Source of the DNA: Paraburkholderia tropica
GTDB lineage: Bacteria > Pseudomonadota > Gammaproteobacteria > Burkholderiales > Burkholderiaceae
NCBI RefSeq assembly: GCF_914484835.1
Contig: NZ_CAJZAR010000028.1
Coordinates: 62,001 to 126,000 of the forward strand
DNA: 64,000 nucleotides
Direction: 5' to 3'
Shown: piece by piece, positions 36,554 to 44,811 of the stretch
Position numbering within the stretch: position 1 is the first letter of the stretch
How the letters are laid out: each line of letters begins with the position of its first letter
Translations under genes and position numbers: made by a program
Notes under the pieces: model-generated
The model's input: only the letters and a program-made list of their open reading frames with translations
Databases searched by the model: none
What the model was told of the DNA's origin: nothing

Positions 36554-37117
36554 CAGACGCTCGGCCCACGCGGCAACCTCATCGCCGCTGCTGATCTTCG
36601 GATCGACGAGCCCGTCGATCATGAAAGTCGGCGACACGTGGATGCCGTTCTGACGCGCGTATTTCGCGTGCCATTTCACTTCGCTGTCGAGTCCGGGAAT
36701 CGCGAATGCTTCGCGCAGCGCGAGGCCGCTATAGCGTTCGATACGCGCGATGATGTCGTTGGGCGTCGCGTCCATGTTCGGGCCGCCGCCATGACGCTCG
36801 AATTCGAATTCCTCGCGATGCGCGGCCACTGCGGCCAGCACGGCTTTAGCGTTTTCCTTGCCGCCCGGCAGCGTCGACGCCGCCAGGATGCAGCGCACGA
36901 TCACACCCGAATACATGTGCCACGGCTGCGATTGCAGGCGGATCTTGACGGTGATGTTGTCAGCGCCGGCCGCTTCGAGCAGGGCGTCGAGCTTGCCGAA
37001 CGCGCGCACCGAGTACGGGCAGGTCGGTTCGAGAAAGACTTCGAACACGCGCGGGCCGTGGCCCCAGGTGAGCGGATCGGCGCGCCAGGCGGGCGTGGCG
37101 GAAGCGGGTTGCGTCAT
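36548..37117 (-). CDS. DsbA-fold thioredoxin-like protein with CxxS motif
   Basis: A 189-residue protein with the DsbA-like thioredoxin fold. The active-site segment reads E-P-T-C33-P-Y-S36, so the second Cys of C-x-x-C is replaced by Ser. The cis-Pro loop is V-S-P-T-F-M-I-D-G. It has no signal peptide and so should be cytoplasmic, unlike true DsbA. C-x-x-S proteins usually work by a monothiol mechanism, as glutathione-linked or isomerase-like enzymes. The start at 37117 was chosen over 37186, which lacks similarity. A hairpin at 37151-37177 separates it from the tannase gene upstream. Confidence 0.8.
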   Translation of the reverse strand: MTQPASATPAWRADPLTWGHGPRVFEVFLEPTCPYSVRAFGKLDALLEAAGADNITVKIRLQSQPWHMYSGVIVRCILAASTLPGGKENAKAVLAAVAAHREEFEFERHGGGPNMDATPNDIIARIERYSGLALREAFAIPGLDSEVKWHAKYARQNGIHVSPTFMIDGLVDPKISSGDEVAAWAERLR

Positions 37118-37150
37118 GGTGATGTTTTCCTTCGAGGATGAATGATGTCG

Positions 37151-37177
37151 CGCGACGTGCAAGCCGTGCACGTCGCG
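37151..37177. terminator. Hairpin between tannase and DsbA-fold genes
   Basis: CGCGACGTGCA (37151-37161) and TGCACGTCGCG (37167-37177) form a perfect 11-bp stem with a 5-base loop. There is no T-run on the minus strand, so it may be a weak terminator or a transcript-processing hairpin after the tannase gene. Confidence 0.5.
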
Positions 37178-37190
37178 TACTGTCATGGCG

Positions 37191-39080
37191 TTATTGCTGC
37201 GGCAACGGGAACAGCGTGTCGTCGCGCACGACGTATTGTTTCTGGAAGCCCGGGCGCAGCATGAACGCGCCGTACCAGTCGATCGACGCGGGTTCCTTCA
37301 CGGGGCTCGCCGCGGGGCCGTAGCTCGACGCGAGTTTCGGATCGCCCTTGCCGAGATAGTGCGCGATCTGCGGGAACGGATAGATCGGGCGGCTCGCGAG
37401 TGCCGGCTGATTCGGGATCGCCGCGGGCGGCAGCGCCGCGTGCGAGCCCATGCCGCTACCACGTCCGTCACTGCCGCCTTGCGGGCCGTCCATCGGCGGC
37501 GCGCCGTGCGCGGCGCTCGCACTGGAAGCCCCCGCGGCACCAGAGGCACCAGCGGCGCCCGGCGGCGGCCCGAAGCCGCCCGCGCTCGACGCGATGCGAT
37601 CCGCGTGCAAACTCGCGGGCGCCGTGCCGCGCTCGACCCACGACATCAGCGGGCTCAGCGTATCGACTTGCGCGAAGCCGTCGCCGCCGCCGCAATGGCC
37701 CACGCCCGGAATCATGAAGAGGCGCAGGAAACGGTCGGTCGCGGCGGCGCCCAGCTCGGCCTGCACGGCGCGATAGTAGGCGATGGAGATCATCGGCGCG
37801 ATCGAGAAGTCGGCCCAGCCGTGCCACATGATGAGCTTGCCGCCGCGCGCCGAGAACGCCCGCAGATCGGGATTGGTCGCGTCGTTGAGCGGATGCAGTT
37901 CCTGCATGCGCGTGAATTGCGCCGTCGTGAACGGGAAGGTCGTGGCGCTCGATTCGGCCTGCGAGGGCGCGAGATTGACCACCGGCACCATGCTCGTGTA
38001 AAGCGCTTCGGACATCACGTGCGCGTTGGCGTCGCGCGGCACGAACGAGCCCCACATGAGTTCCGAGCCGGGTTCGAGGCCGCCCGGCAGGAAGCGATGA
38101 CCGGCGGCGTCGGTCGGTCCCGCGTAGATCTTCTGCGCCACCGACCATTCGGCGGGCGTGAGGCAGTGCGCGGTATCGGCCGCGCCGCTCTTGCACGCGA
38201 CCCAGCTTTGTTGAACGCGGCACGCGCGCGGATCGCTCAGCAGGCCGTCCTTGACGCCGTCGAGCGTGTCGCAATGCGCGATCACCGCGTCGTGCAGCAC
38301 GCGCAGCTTCGGCGCGAGCAGGATCGGCTTGCCGTTGCGGTCGCGATTGGCCGCCACGGTCCACGCGTGGAAGAACGAATTCTGGATCTGGAACAGCATC
38401 GCGGGCGCGCCCGCTGAAATGCCGTCGAAGTCCTCGGGATAACGCTGCGCTTCCATCAGCGCTTCGCGGCCGCCATCGGAACAGCCGGAGAAATACGCAT
38501 AACGCGGCGCGACGCCGTAAAACGCGCGCATCAGCGCTTTCGACGCCAGCGCCGTCACGTGATTCGCGCGATAAGCGAAATCGATGCGCTTTTGCGGATC
38601 GGCGGCGAACGCGCTTTCGTCGGGCGAACCCATGCGGCCCGTGTGGCCCATGTCGGTGGCGGCGACGGCGAATTCGCCGTCGAGTGCGGGACGGCAATCG
38701 CCCGCATTGCCGATGCTCGCGTTGATCTGGCCGCACAGGCCGCCGCAACCGGCCTGGAGATAGCGTTGCGTCCACTTTTGCGTCGGCAGGTCGAGCTTGA
38801 AGCCGATCGACGGCGCGATCGTGCCGCTCACTTCGCAGAACTCGCCTTGCGCGGTGTTCACGCGTTTCGTTTCGATCGCGACGGCGGCGCCGACGGCGGC
38901 ATCGAGCTTCGTTTGGGCGAGCGCTTCGCAGCTCAGCACCGGCGCGACCACGGGCAATGCCGTGCCGGGATCGGCGAGGGCGGGCGCCGCGCGCAGCAGC
39001 GCGAGCCCCGCGAGCAGGACGAGCGCAACGGCGAACGCGCCCGCGCGACGGGTAAGTAAAGGTAAGGACATGGCGTTCAT
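37191..39080 (-). CDS. Tannase/feruloyl esterase family protein, exported
   Basis: A 629-residue serine hydrolase with a Sec signal peptide (cleavage near A-P-A-L-A). The nucleophile is S201 in G-C-S-D-G-G. The Asp is in H-G-W-A-D, and the His is in G-V-G-H-C-G-G-G. The Cys residues next to Ser and His form the CS-D-HC motif specific to this family. The enzymes split gallate or hydroxycinnamate esters of plant material. Residues about 510-560 are a Gly/Ala/Ser-rich linker before a C-terminal segment with Trp/Tyr, an unusual insertion. The start at 39080 precedes the signal peptide; a second ATG three codons later is also possible. No clear RBS. Confidence 0.9.
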   Translation of the reverse strand: MNAMSLPLLTRRAGAFAVALVLLAGLALLRAAPALADPGTALPVVAPVLSCEALAQTKLDAAVGAAVAIETKRVNTAQGEFCEVSGTIAPSIGFKLDLPTQKWTQRYLQAGCGGLCGQINASIGNAGDCRPALDGEFAVAATDMGHTGRMGSPDESAFAADPQKRIDFAYRANHVTALASKALMRAFYGVAPRYAYFSGCSDGGREALMEAQRYPEDFDGISAGAPAMLFQIQNSFFHAWTVAANRDRNGKPILLAPKLRVLHDAVIAHCDTLDGVKDGLLSDPRACRVQQSWVACKSGAADTAHCLTPAEWSVAQKIYAGPTDAAGHRFLPGGLEPGSELMWGSFVPRDANAHVMSEALYTSMVPVVNLAPSQAESSATTFPFTTAQFTRMQELHPLNDATNPDLRAFSARGGKLIMWHGWADFSIAPMISIAYYRAVQAELGAAATDRFLRLFMIPGVGHCGGGDGFAQVDTLSPLMSWVERGTAPASLHADRIASSAGGFGPPPGAAGASGAAGASSASAAHGAPPMDGPQGGSDGRGSGMGSHAALPPAAIPNQPALASRPIYPFPQIAHYLGKGDPKLASSYGPAASPVKEPASIDWYGAFMLRPGFQKQYVVRDDTLFPLPQQ

Positions 39081-39503
39081 CGAAAGAGACGGGAAAAAAG
39101 CGGGAAAAAAAGCGGGCGCGGCGGACGGCCCGCCGCGATTTCGGAACCGTGTTCTTAGCATCTTTTTCGTTTCGATGGCGCGGGTTCGGCGGCCCGATCA
39201 TGACAATCGATGACAGGATAAGCAGAAAGCATGGCATCGCCGAATGCGGCGCGGGCGATGCGGGTGATGCAGGCAATGCGCGAAGGCGTGCGTGCCATAG
39301 TTTCTTTAGCGCGCGAAAAGATTGTCGCGGTTGTGACGCTGGCGGATCTTGAACAGAATCTTTCGCTTGCGGCCAACGAGTTGCCGTTCACAACGCGAAG
39401 GCGTGGTCGATGTCTACAGTTGGAATCGAACCTTCGGCGCAACGGCGACGGTCGCGGCGCGTGAAATTACTTAGCCATGCTGAGTGTTGTGCAAGACTCG
39501 CGA
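39081..39503. other. Gene-free stretch upstream of the tannase gene
   Basis: No supported gene: the best forward frame (39231-39464) lacks an RBS and turns into Arg-rich text at the end. The stretch should hold the tannase promoter. AT content rises near 39300-39370. Nothing else stands out. Confidence 0.4.
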
Positions 39504-40784
39504 TCAGCCGCGCTCGCCGCGTCCCCCACGTATCGTCGCCGTATAACCGAGCAAGCCCAGAACGGGGCCGGGCACGAGCAGCCAGGTCGCGTCGAGTCCG
39601 ATATGGCCGAACAGCGCGGTTGTGGCCGCGATGGACACGACCGTGATCGCGAAGCCGATCGAATTCTGGATCGCCAGCGCGCCGCCCACGGAGCCGGGCG
39701 GGCACGCCTTCGCGGCGAGCGCCGAGAACTGCGGCGAATCGGCTACCACCGTTGCGCCCCACAACAACAGCAGCGCGCCGAGCGCGGCGGGCGGCAGATG
39801 ACGCCACGCGAGCGAGAACGTCAGCGCGCACGAACCGGAAATCGCGAGCGCGCCCAGTGCGATGCGTGCGCTGCCCGCGCGCCTCGATAACGACCCGCCG
39901 ATCAACGTGCCGATCGACCCGATACCGATGATGCAGAACGCCACACCCGACACGCCGAGCCGTGGAAACGCCGCCGCGAGCGCGGTGCGCGAGACCAGCA
40001 GCGGCACCGTCGTCCAGAACGCGTAAAGCTCCCACATGTGGCCGAAATAGCCGAACGTCGCCGCGCGAAACGGGCGAATGCGGAACATCGACCACGCGCT
40101 CGCAGCGGCTGGCGCGCGGGCCGCATGGTCATCGGGGGACGCAGCGAGCGCGCGTACGCGCGTGTGCGGCCCGTCGCCGAGCGAGCCGACGAGCGCCGCG
40201 CCGAGCAGCGCGAGCGCCGACGACGCCGTGATCACGAGCTGCCACGGAAAGCCCGCGCCGACGAGGCGCATCGCGTGCGGCAGCGCCGTGCCGAGCGTCA
40301 GCATGGCGACGAGTTGCGCGAGCGCCTGGCCGGTTTTGTCGGGCGCCCAGCTCACGATCAGCTTCATGCCCATCGGGTAGATCCCCGCGAGGCACACGCC
40401 CACGCAAAAGCGCAGCGCACCGCCGCTCACGAGCCCGCCCGCGAGCCACGCGAACGCGAGATTGAAGCCCGCGCCGGCCACCGCGCTCAGCACGAAGATG
40501 CGGCTGGCGGGGTAGCGGTCGGCCGCGCCGGTCGAGGAGATCGTCAGCGTGCCGAGGATGAAGCCGATCTGCACCGCGCTCGTGAGCCAGCCGATATCGG
40601 CGGCAGTGGCATGCCAGATGCGCATGAGGTCGGCCGCGGTGCTGTTCGCGCTGAACCACAGCGAAGTGCCGAACAGCTGCGCGATGGCGATGGTGCCGAC
40701 GGCGCCCGGCAGGCGCGGCGCGCGTTGGCGCAGCCCGGGCCGTTCGGGTGGCGCGGGCCGTTTGCGCGCGAAGGTCGAGTTCAT
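39504..40784 (-). CDS. MFS transporter
   Basis: A 426-residue major facilitator with 12 predicted membrane segments. The first segment holds A-Q-L-F-G-T-S-L-W-F-S-A-N-S, followed by G-F-I-L-G-T-L and A-D-R-Y-P-A-S-R, the loop 2-3 motif in an altered form. A central hydrophilic loop near residues 210-235 separates the two halves. The family resembles CynX/NimT-like permeases. The start at 40784 gives a short basic N-terminus; upstream codons are not plausible. It is divergent from the KfrA-like gene. Substrate unknown. Confidence 0.85.
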   Translation of the reverse strand: MNSTFARKRPAPPERPGLRQRAPRLPGAVGTIAIAQLFGTSLWFSANSTAADLMRIWHATAADIGWLTSAVQIGFILGTLTISSTGAADRYPASRIFVLSAVAGAGFNLAFAWLAGGLVSGGALRFCVGVCLAGIYPMGMKLIVSWAPDKTGQALAQLVAMLTLGTALPHAMRLVGAGFPWQLVITASSALALLGAALVGSLGDGPHTRVRALAASPDDHAARAPAAASAWSMFRIRPFRAATFGYFGHMWELYAFWTTVPLLVSRTALAAAFPRLGVSGVAFCIIGIGSIGTLIGGSLSRRAGSARIALGALAISGSCALTFSLAWRHLPPAALGALLLLWGATVVADSPQFSALAAKACPPGSVGGALAIQNSIGFAITVVSIAATTALFGHIGLDATWLLVPGPVLGLLGYTATIRGGRGERG

Positions 40785-41251
40785 GGGCTGCGTGAGTCCG
40801 GTATGCTTCCGGGGGATCGCGCGCCGGCCTGCGTGCCGCTGCCATGCAGGGCACGGCGAAGTGGAGCACTGCGGCGAGGCGCGAGGAAGCGGGGTAAAGC
40901 AGGATAAAGCGGGTGTAGAAACGGGGCGGCGATGATTCATGATAGCGAGTCGTGCACGCGCCGGATGGCGTTTTTGTCGGCGATTCGACAGACAAAAGCG
41001 GGCCGGCCGGCACGTCAAACGCGTCGAAATTACGCCTTGAAGATCGCGGGAGCGCTTTATAAAATGCGGCCCCACTATCTGCGGCGACGTCATTCAATTG
41101 CGTGAATACGTCCCCGTTCCCCCGGCTTTTCCGCCAATTAACTTTGGGGTCGAGCGCCGACAATTTTCATATTGCGGGGAGCTCGGCTCACCACCGATCG
41201 GCGAGCGGTCTTCGTCGATCGTCAACTTTTCTTAGCGTTATCGAGGCGGAT
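40785..41251. other. Divergent promoter region between MFS and KfrA-like genes
   Basis: About 470 bases without a gene. It contains nested inverted repeats at 40972-40997 (TTTTGTC/GACAAAA around TGTCG/CGACA). A possible sigma70 promoter for the KfrA-like gene is TTGAAG (41037-41042), 17 bases, then TAAAAT (41060-41065). The KfrA RBS is GAGGCGG. Confidence 0.5.
40972..40997. promoter_or_regulatory. Nested inverted repeat, possible operator
   Basis: TTTTGTC at 40972-40978 is the inverse of GACAAAA at 40991-40997, and inside these TGTCG (40975-40979) is the inverse of CGACA (40986-40990). It lies between divergent genes, 188 bp from the MFS start and about 60 bp upstream of the proposed KfrA promoter. 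Confidence 0.35.
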
Positions 41252-43024
41252 ATGTCTAGCAGCAGCATTGCGATCACCGATGAACTCGTCGCTGAAATCG
41301 CGGACCGGATGGCTGAAGATGGCCAGACGGTGTCGCCCGTGGCCATCTGGTCGGAAGTGCATACCGGTTCGGTGGTCTCTGTCGCCGCGTCGCTGCGCAA
41401 GTGGCGCGAGGCGCGTGCGCCGCGCGTGCCGCAGGTCAGCGAGCGTCCGACCTTGCCCGACGCCGTCACCGAAACGATGCGCGACGCGCTCGACCGTCTG
41501 TGGACGTCGGCGCAGGATGAAGCGGAGCGCGCGGTGGCGCGCCGTCTGGTGTCGATGCGCGAGCGCGTCGAGGATGCGTGCAGCGAGCGCGACGACGCGC
41601 TGGCCGAATTGCAGAACACCGTGCAGGAACTGGATTCGCTGCAAGTCCAGCTGGATCGGATGACGAGCGCCTACGAAGCGAAGGTCGACGCCGGCAGCGG
41701 TCTGGACGAAGACATCGCACTGGCCGTGCAGCGCACCGATGCTGCCGAAAAGCGCGTGCAGGAACTGACCGAGCGCGTCACGACGCTCGAAGCCGAGCTG
41801 GAGCAGGCCGTTTCGGAGTTGTCGGCGGAGCGCGCGGCGCGCGAAGCCGCCGAGGCCGAGGCCGTGCGCCAGGCCGAGATCGCCGCAGCCGCTACGGCCG
41901 CTGCGCAGCAGATCGTGGCGGAACATGCAGCGGCAGCGGAACGCGCGGCGGCTGAACAGGCGGCGGCGCAAGCGGCGGCGGAACAGGCTGCAGCGGAAAA
42001 GGCGGCGGCGGACCAGGCGGCGGCAGAGCAGGCCGCAGCCGAGCAGGCCGCAGCGGAACAAGCGGCAGCCGAACAAGCCGCTGAGCAGGCCGCAGCTGAG
42101 CAAGCGGCGGCGGAACAAGCCGCAGCGCAGGCCGAAGCGGAGCAGGCAGCAGCCGAGCAGGCCGCAGCGGAAGAAGCCGCCGCGCAAGCCGCAGCCGAAC
42201 AAGCCGCAGCGGAGCAAGCAGCGGAACAGGCCGCAGCCGAACCCGCCGTCGATCACGAAGCCGAACGTGCGGCGCTGGAAGCGGAGCATGCGGAAAAGGT
42301 CGCGCGTCTGGAAAGCGAACTCGAATCGATCCGCGCCGCGCTGCAAGCCGAGCAGGATGCGCACGCCGCGCGCCGCGACGAAGTCAGCAGCGCACAAGCC
42401 GAGCGCGATGCCGCCGCCAGCGAACTGCACAACGTGCAGACGCAGGTCGCGAGCCTGACCGAAGAACGCGACGCGGGCGCGACCGAAATCGCGCGTCTGT
42501 CGGCGAGCGTGACGGAAGCGCAAGAGCGCGCGGCCGAACTCTCGCAGCTCGCGGAATCCGCGGCAGCCGAAGCGGCGGCCAACGCGGCTGCGATCGTCAA
42601 GGCCGAACAGGAAGTGCAGGAAGCCGCATCGGCGGCGCAGCAGGACACGGCAGCGGTCGAGGCGCTCGAAACGCTGAAGGCGCAGGTCGCGCAGGAAGCG
42701 CAAACGCACGCCACCGCGATCAACGAAGCGCGCGACAACCTGAAGAAGTGGGCCGACTACGCGAACGGCCTGAAGCAGCAGCTGATCCAGTCCAACGAGC
42801 AGATGATGCTGATTCACGCGCGTGGCGTGGGCGAAGCGTCGCTGAGCCGCCGTCTTGCCGGTGAACTCAGCCAGTTCAAGCCCGAGCACGAACTGCTGCG
42901 CAAGGAGTTCCAGCAGCGCGTGATCGTCGAGGCGATCAGCGCGCAACTCGAGGCGCAGGGCTATCGCTACGACGCATCGACGGGCACGGTCACGAAGCTG
43001 AACGCCGAGAACGCAACGGCATGA
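41252..43024 (+). CDS. KfrA-like DNA-binding coiled-coil protein
   Basis: A 590-residue, almost wholly alpha-helical protein. The first 110 residues match the KfrA N-terminal DNA-binding domain (I-A-D-R-M-A-E-D-G-Q-T-V-S-P-V-A-I-W, then S-V-A-A-S-L-R-K-W-R-E-A). Two coiled-coil stretches follow. Between them lie about 100 residues (about 229-330) of imperfect A-A-E-Q-A pentapeptides with occasional four-residue units. KfrA proteins are plasmid-encoded regulators and partition accessories; here the gene stands among metabolic genes. The start follows GAGGCGG; an upstream ATG at 41102 has no similarity. A strong terminator follows. Confidence 0.85.
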   Translation: MSSSSIAITDELVAEIADRMAEDGQTVSPVAIWSEVHTGSVVSVAASLRKWREARAPRVPQVSERPTLPDAVTETMRDALDRLWTSAQDEAERAVARRLVSMRERVEDACSERDDALAELQNTVQELDSLQVQLDRMTSAYEAKVDAGSGLDEDIALAVQRTDAAEKRVQELTERVTTLEAELEQAVSELSAERAAREAAEAEAVRQAEIAAAATAAAQQIVAEHAAAAERAAAEQAAAQAAAEQAAAEKAAADQAAAEQAAAEQAAAEQAAAEQAAEQAAAEQAAAEQAAAQAEAEQAAAEQAAAEEAAAQAAAEQAAAEQAAEQAAAEPAVDHEAERAALEAEHAEKVARLESELESIRAALQAEQDAHAARRDEVSSAQAERDAAASELHNVQTQVASLTEERDAGATEIARLSASVTEAQERAAELSQLAESAAAEAAANAAAIVKAEQEVQEAASAAQQDTAAVEALETLKAQVAQEAQTHATAINEARDNLKKWADYANGLKQQLIQSNEQMMLIHARGVGEASLSRRLAGELSQFKPEHELLRKEFQQRVIVEAISAQLEAQGYRYDASTGTVTKLNAENATA

Positions 43025-43052
43025 TCGTGAGGCGGTAACTCGCCCATCGACG

Positions 43053-43085
43053 AAAAACGCGCGGATTGCTCCGCGCGTTTTTTTT
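43053..43085 (+). terminator. Strong Rho-independent terminator after the KfrA-like gene
   Basis: AAAAACGCGCGGA (43053-43065) pairs with TCCGCGCGTTTTT (43070-43082) around a four-base loop, and the T-run reaches 43085. It lies between convergent genes and, given the A-run on the other side, may also stop transcription of the peroxidase gene. Confidence 0.92.
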
Positions 43086-43140
43086 CGTCTCGTTGAAACG
43101 CAGCCGCTCGAATTCAGCCGCTCGAACGCGGCCGCCGCGT

Positions 43141-44595
43141 CTACTTCGCCTTGTAGCCGTCCGTGAGCGTGCCGATGAACGCGATGATGTCCTGAATATC
43201 CTGATCGGACATCGCGGGCTGATCGGTGGGCTTGCGGTCGAACGGCGCATCGGCGTAATCGACGTTGCCTTGCCACGCCTTCGGAATGTCGTTGTAGACC
43301 TGCACCTTGCCCGAGGCATCGCGCGGATAGATCTTGCCCGGATCGGTATTGCGCAGGTTGTAGAAGTCCATCACCTGCTTGAGATCGTGATAGACGCCGT
43401 TGTGGAAATACACGTGGCGATTCGCGCTGTTGCGCAGCGTCGGCGTGAGGAACATGCCGCAGTATTGCGTCTGCTTCGCGAGGTCCTGGCGGATCGGCCC
43501 GCACAGCCCGAGGTCGAAGAACTTCGGATCGCGATTGACCTCCAGGCGCGGATTGCGCGGCACGCCGAGCGCTTCGTATTGCGTGTCGGTAAAGAGCGGC
43601 GGCAGGCCGTCGGAGGTCGGCTGGCTCAGGTGGCAGCCGGCGCAATTGGCCTTTTTCGGATCGTTGAACAGGCGCAGCCCGCGCAGCTCGGCGTGCGTGA
43701 GGCGCGCCTTGCCTTGCAGCCAGTCGTCGTACTTGCTGGTGAAGGCGTGGAAGTCCGGCTCCTCGAATTCGTAGCGGCCGACCGCGAACATCGCTTCGGC
43801 GGTCAGCAGGCTCGGATTGTCGAAAATGCGCGGGCCGAACAGCTTGCGGAACACGTCCGCGTAGGACGCGTGCGCGAGCTTGTCGGCGACCGTGGCGGCA
43901 TCGGGATTCGCCATTTCGGTCGGATTGAGCAGCGGCCCGAGCGCCTGGCGCTGGTACGAATCCGCGCGACCGTCCCAGAACAGGCCGCCCACCGGCACCA
44001 TCGCGACGGTCGCGGGCGTCGCGCCCGCGACCTTGTCGGCGCGCTGCGTGCCCTTCGCGGCTTGCGCGAGCGCGTTGAAGTCGGGCGGCGCGGCGGCGTC
44101 GGCGGCATCGGGGCCGATGCTGAACGGCGCCTGGCGATACAGATAGGCGAGCGAGGGCGGCGGACGGTAGCTCTGGCGATCGAGATTCGGGCCGCCGAGC
44201 TGCGTGTCGAGATCGTTCGGCGGACCATAGCCGCGCGTCGCGCTATGGCAGGACGCGCACGACTGCTTGCCCGACGCGGACAGCGACGTGTCGTAAAAGA
44301 TCTGCTTGCCGAGTTTCGCGACCGCGCTCAGCGGCGCCTGCGGCGGCAAGACGAGTTGCACGGGATGCGGATTCGCGCCGGTGAGGTCTTCCACGGCGTC
44401 GCCCACGGCGGCGGGCATGCGTTCGGGATAAGCGAGGGCATAACCGGCGATCGTGCCCGTCGCGGCGAGCACGACCGCGCAGCCGGCCAGCAGGCGTCGG
44501 CGCACGCGTGAGCGGCTGGCTCCGGGCGGCCCCTTGGGCGCGGGGGAATCGGCGGAAGGGGACGGTCGGTACGGTTGCGTTGATTGCGTCGACAT
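43141..44595 (-). CDS. Di-haem cytochrome c peroxidase family protein
   Basis: A 484-residue protein with an N-terminal membrane anchor (R-R-R-L-L-A-G-C followed by a hydrophobic stretch) and two haem c sites, C113-A-S-C-H117 and C318-A-G-C-H322. This spacing fits the bacterial CcpA/MauG superfamily. G-K-Q-I-F-Y-D-T-S-L-S just before the first haem is characteristic. It would reduce peroxide in the periplasm using small c-type electron donors, or act in a MauG-like modification. The start at 44595 was chosen by the anchor. The AcpA-like gene upstream is separated by a terminator, so this is a single-gene unit. Confidence 0.92.
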   Translation of the reverse strand: MSTQSTQPYRPSPSADSPAPKGPPGASRSRVRRRLLAGCAVVLAATGTIAGYALAYPERMPAAVGDAVEDLTGANPHPVQLVLPPQAPLSAVAKLGKQIFYDTSLSASGKQSCASCHSATRGYGPPNDLDTQLGGPNLDRQSYRPPPSLAYLYRQAPFSIGPDAADAAAPPDFNALAQAAKGTQRADKVAGATPATVAMVPVGGLFWDGRADSYQRQALGPLLNPTEMANPDAATVADKLAHASYADVFRKLFGPRIFDNPSLLTAEAMFAVGRYEFEEPDFHAFTSKYDDWLQGKARLTHAELRGLRLFNDPKKANCAGCHLSQPTSDGLPPLFTDTQYEALGVPRNPRLEVNRDPKFFDLGLCGPIRQDLAKQTQYCGMFLTPTLRNSANRHVYFHNGVYHDLKQVMDFYNLRNTDPGKIYPRDASGKVQVYNDIPKAWQGNVDYADAPFDRKPTDQPAMSDQDIQDIIAFIGTLTDGYKAK

Positions 44596-44682
44596 TGGCG
44601 AGTGATGAGCGATGCCCGCGAGGCCCGGCGAGTTGCTGCAAGTTGCGGCGAGTTGAAGCGAAAGCCGGGCGATGAATCGGGT

Positions 44683-44718
44683 AAAAAAGCATCGGTCCGA
44701 CCGTGGCCGGACCGATGC
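44683..44718 (-). terminator. Rho-independent terminator after the AcpA-like gene
   Basis: On the minus strand a perfect 11-bp stem (GCATCGGTCCG at 44689-44699 with CGGACCGATGC at 44708-44718) is followed by six T (A-run 44683-44688 on the plus strand). It lies about 95 bases after the AcpA-like stop. Confidence 0.88.
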
Positions 44719-44811
44719 GCAAGCGCGTCCCAACGCTGCTTCAGGCGATGCAGGAATGCCGGGACGCGCGTCGATGGTCGAACGTTGCGCGCGTTCAGAC
44801 GTGCTGCGCGC

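Noticed and set aside
39231..39464. 77-codon forward frame as a gene
   Set aside because: No ribosome-binding site, Arg-rich end and no recognisable similarity.
41935..42240. Possible CRISPR or satellite array
   Set aside because: The 15-bp units are coding repeats inside the KfrA-like frame without unique spacers.
41222..43645. 807-codon open frame antisense to the KfrA-like gene
   Set aside because: The translation is Leu/Arg/Cys repeats produced by the A-A-E-Q-A repeats read backwards; it overlaps two well-supported genes.
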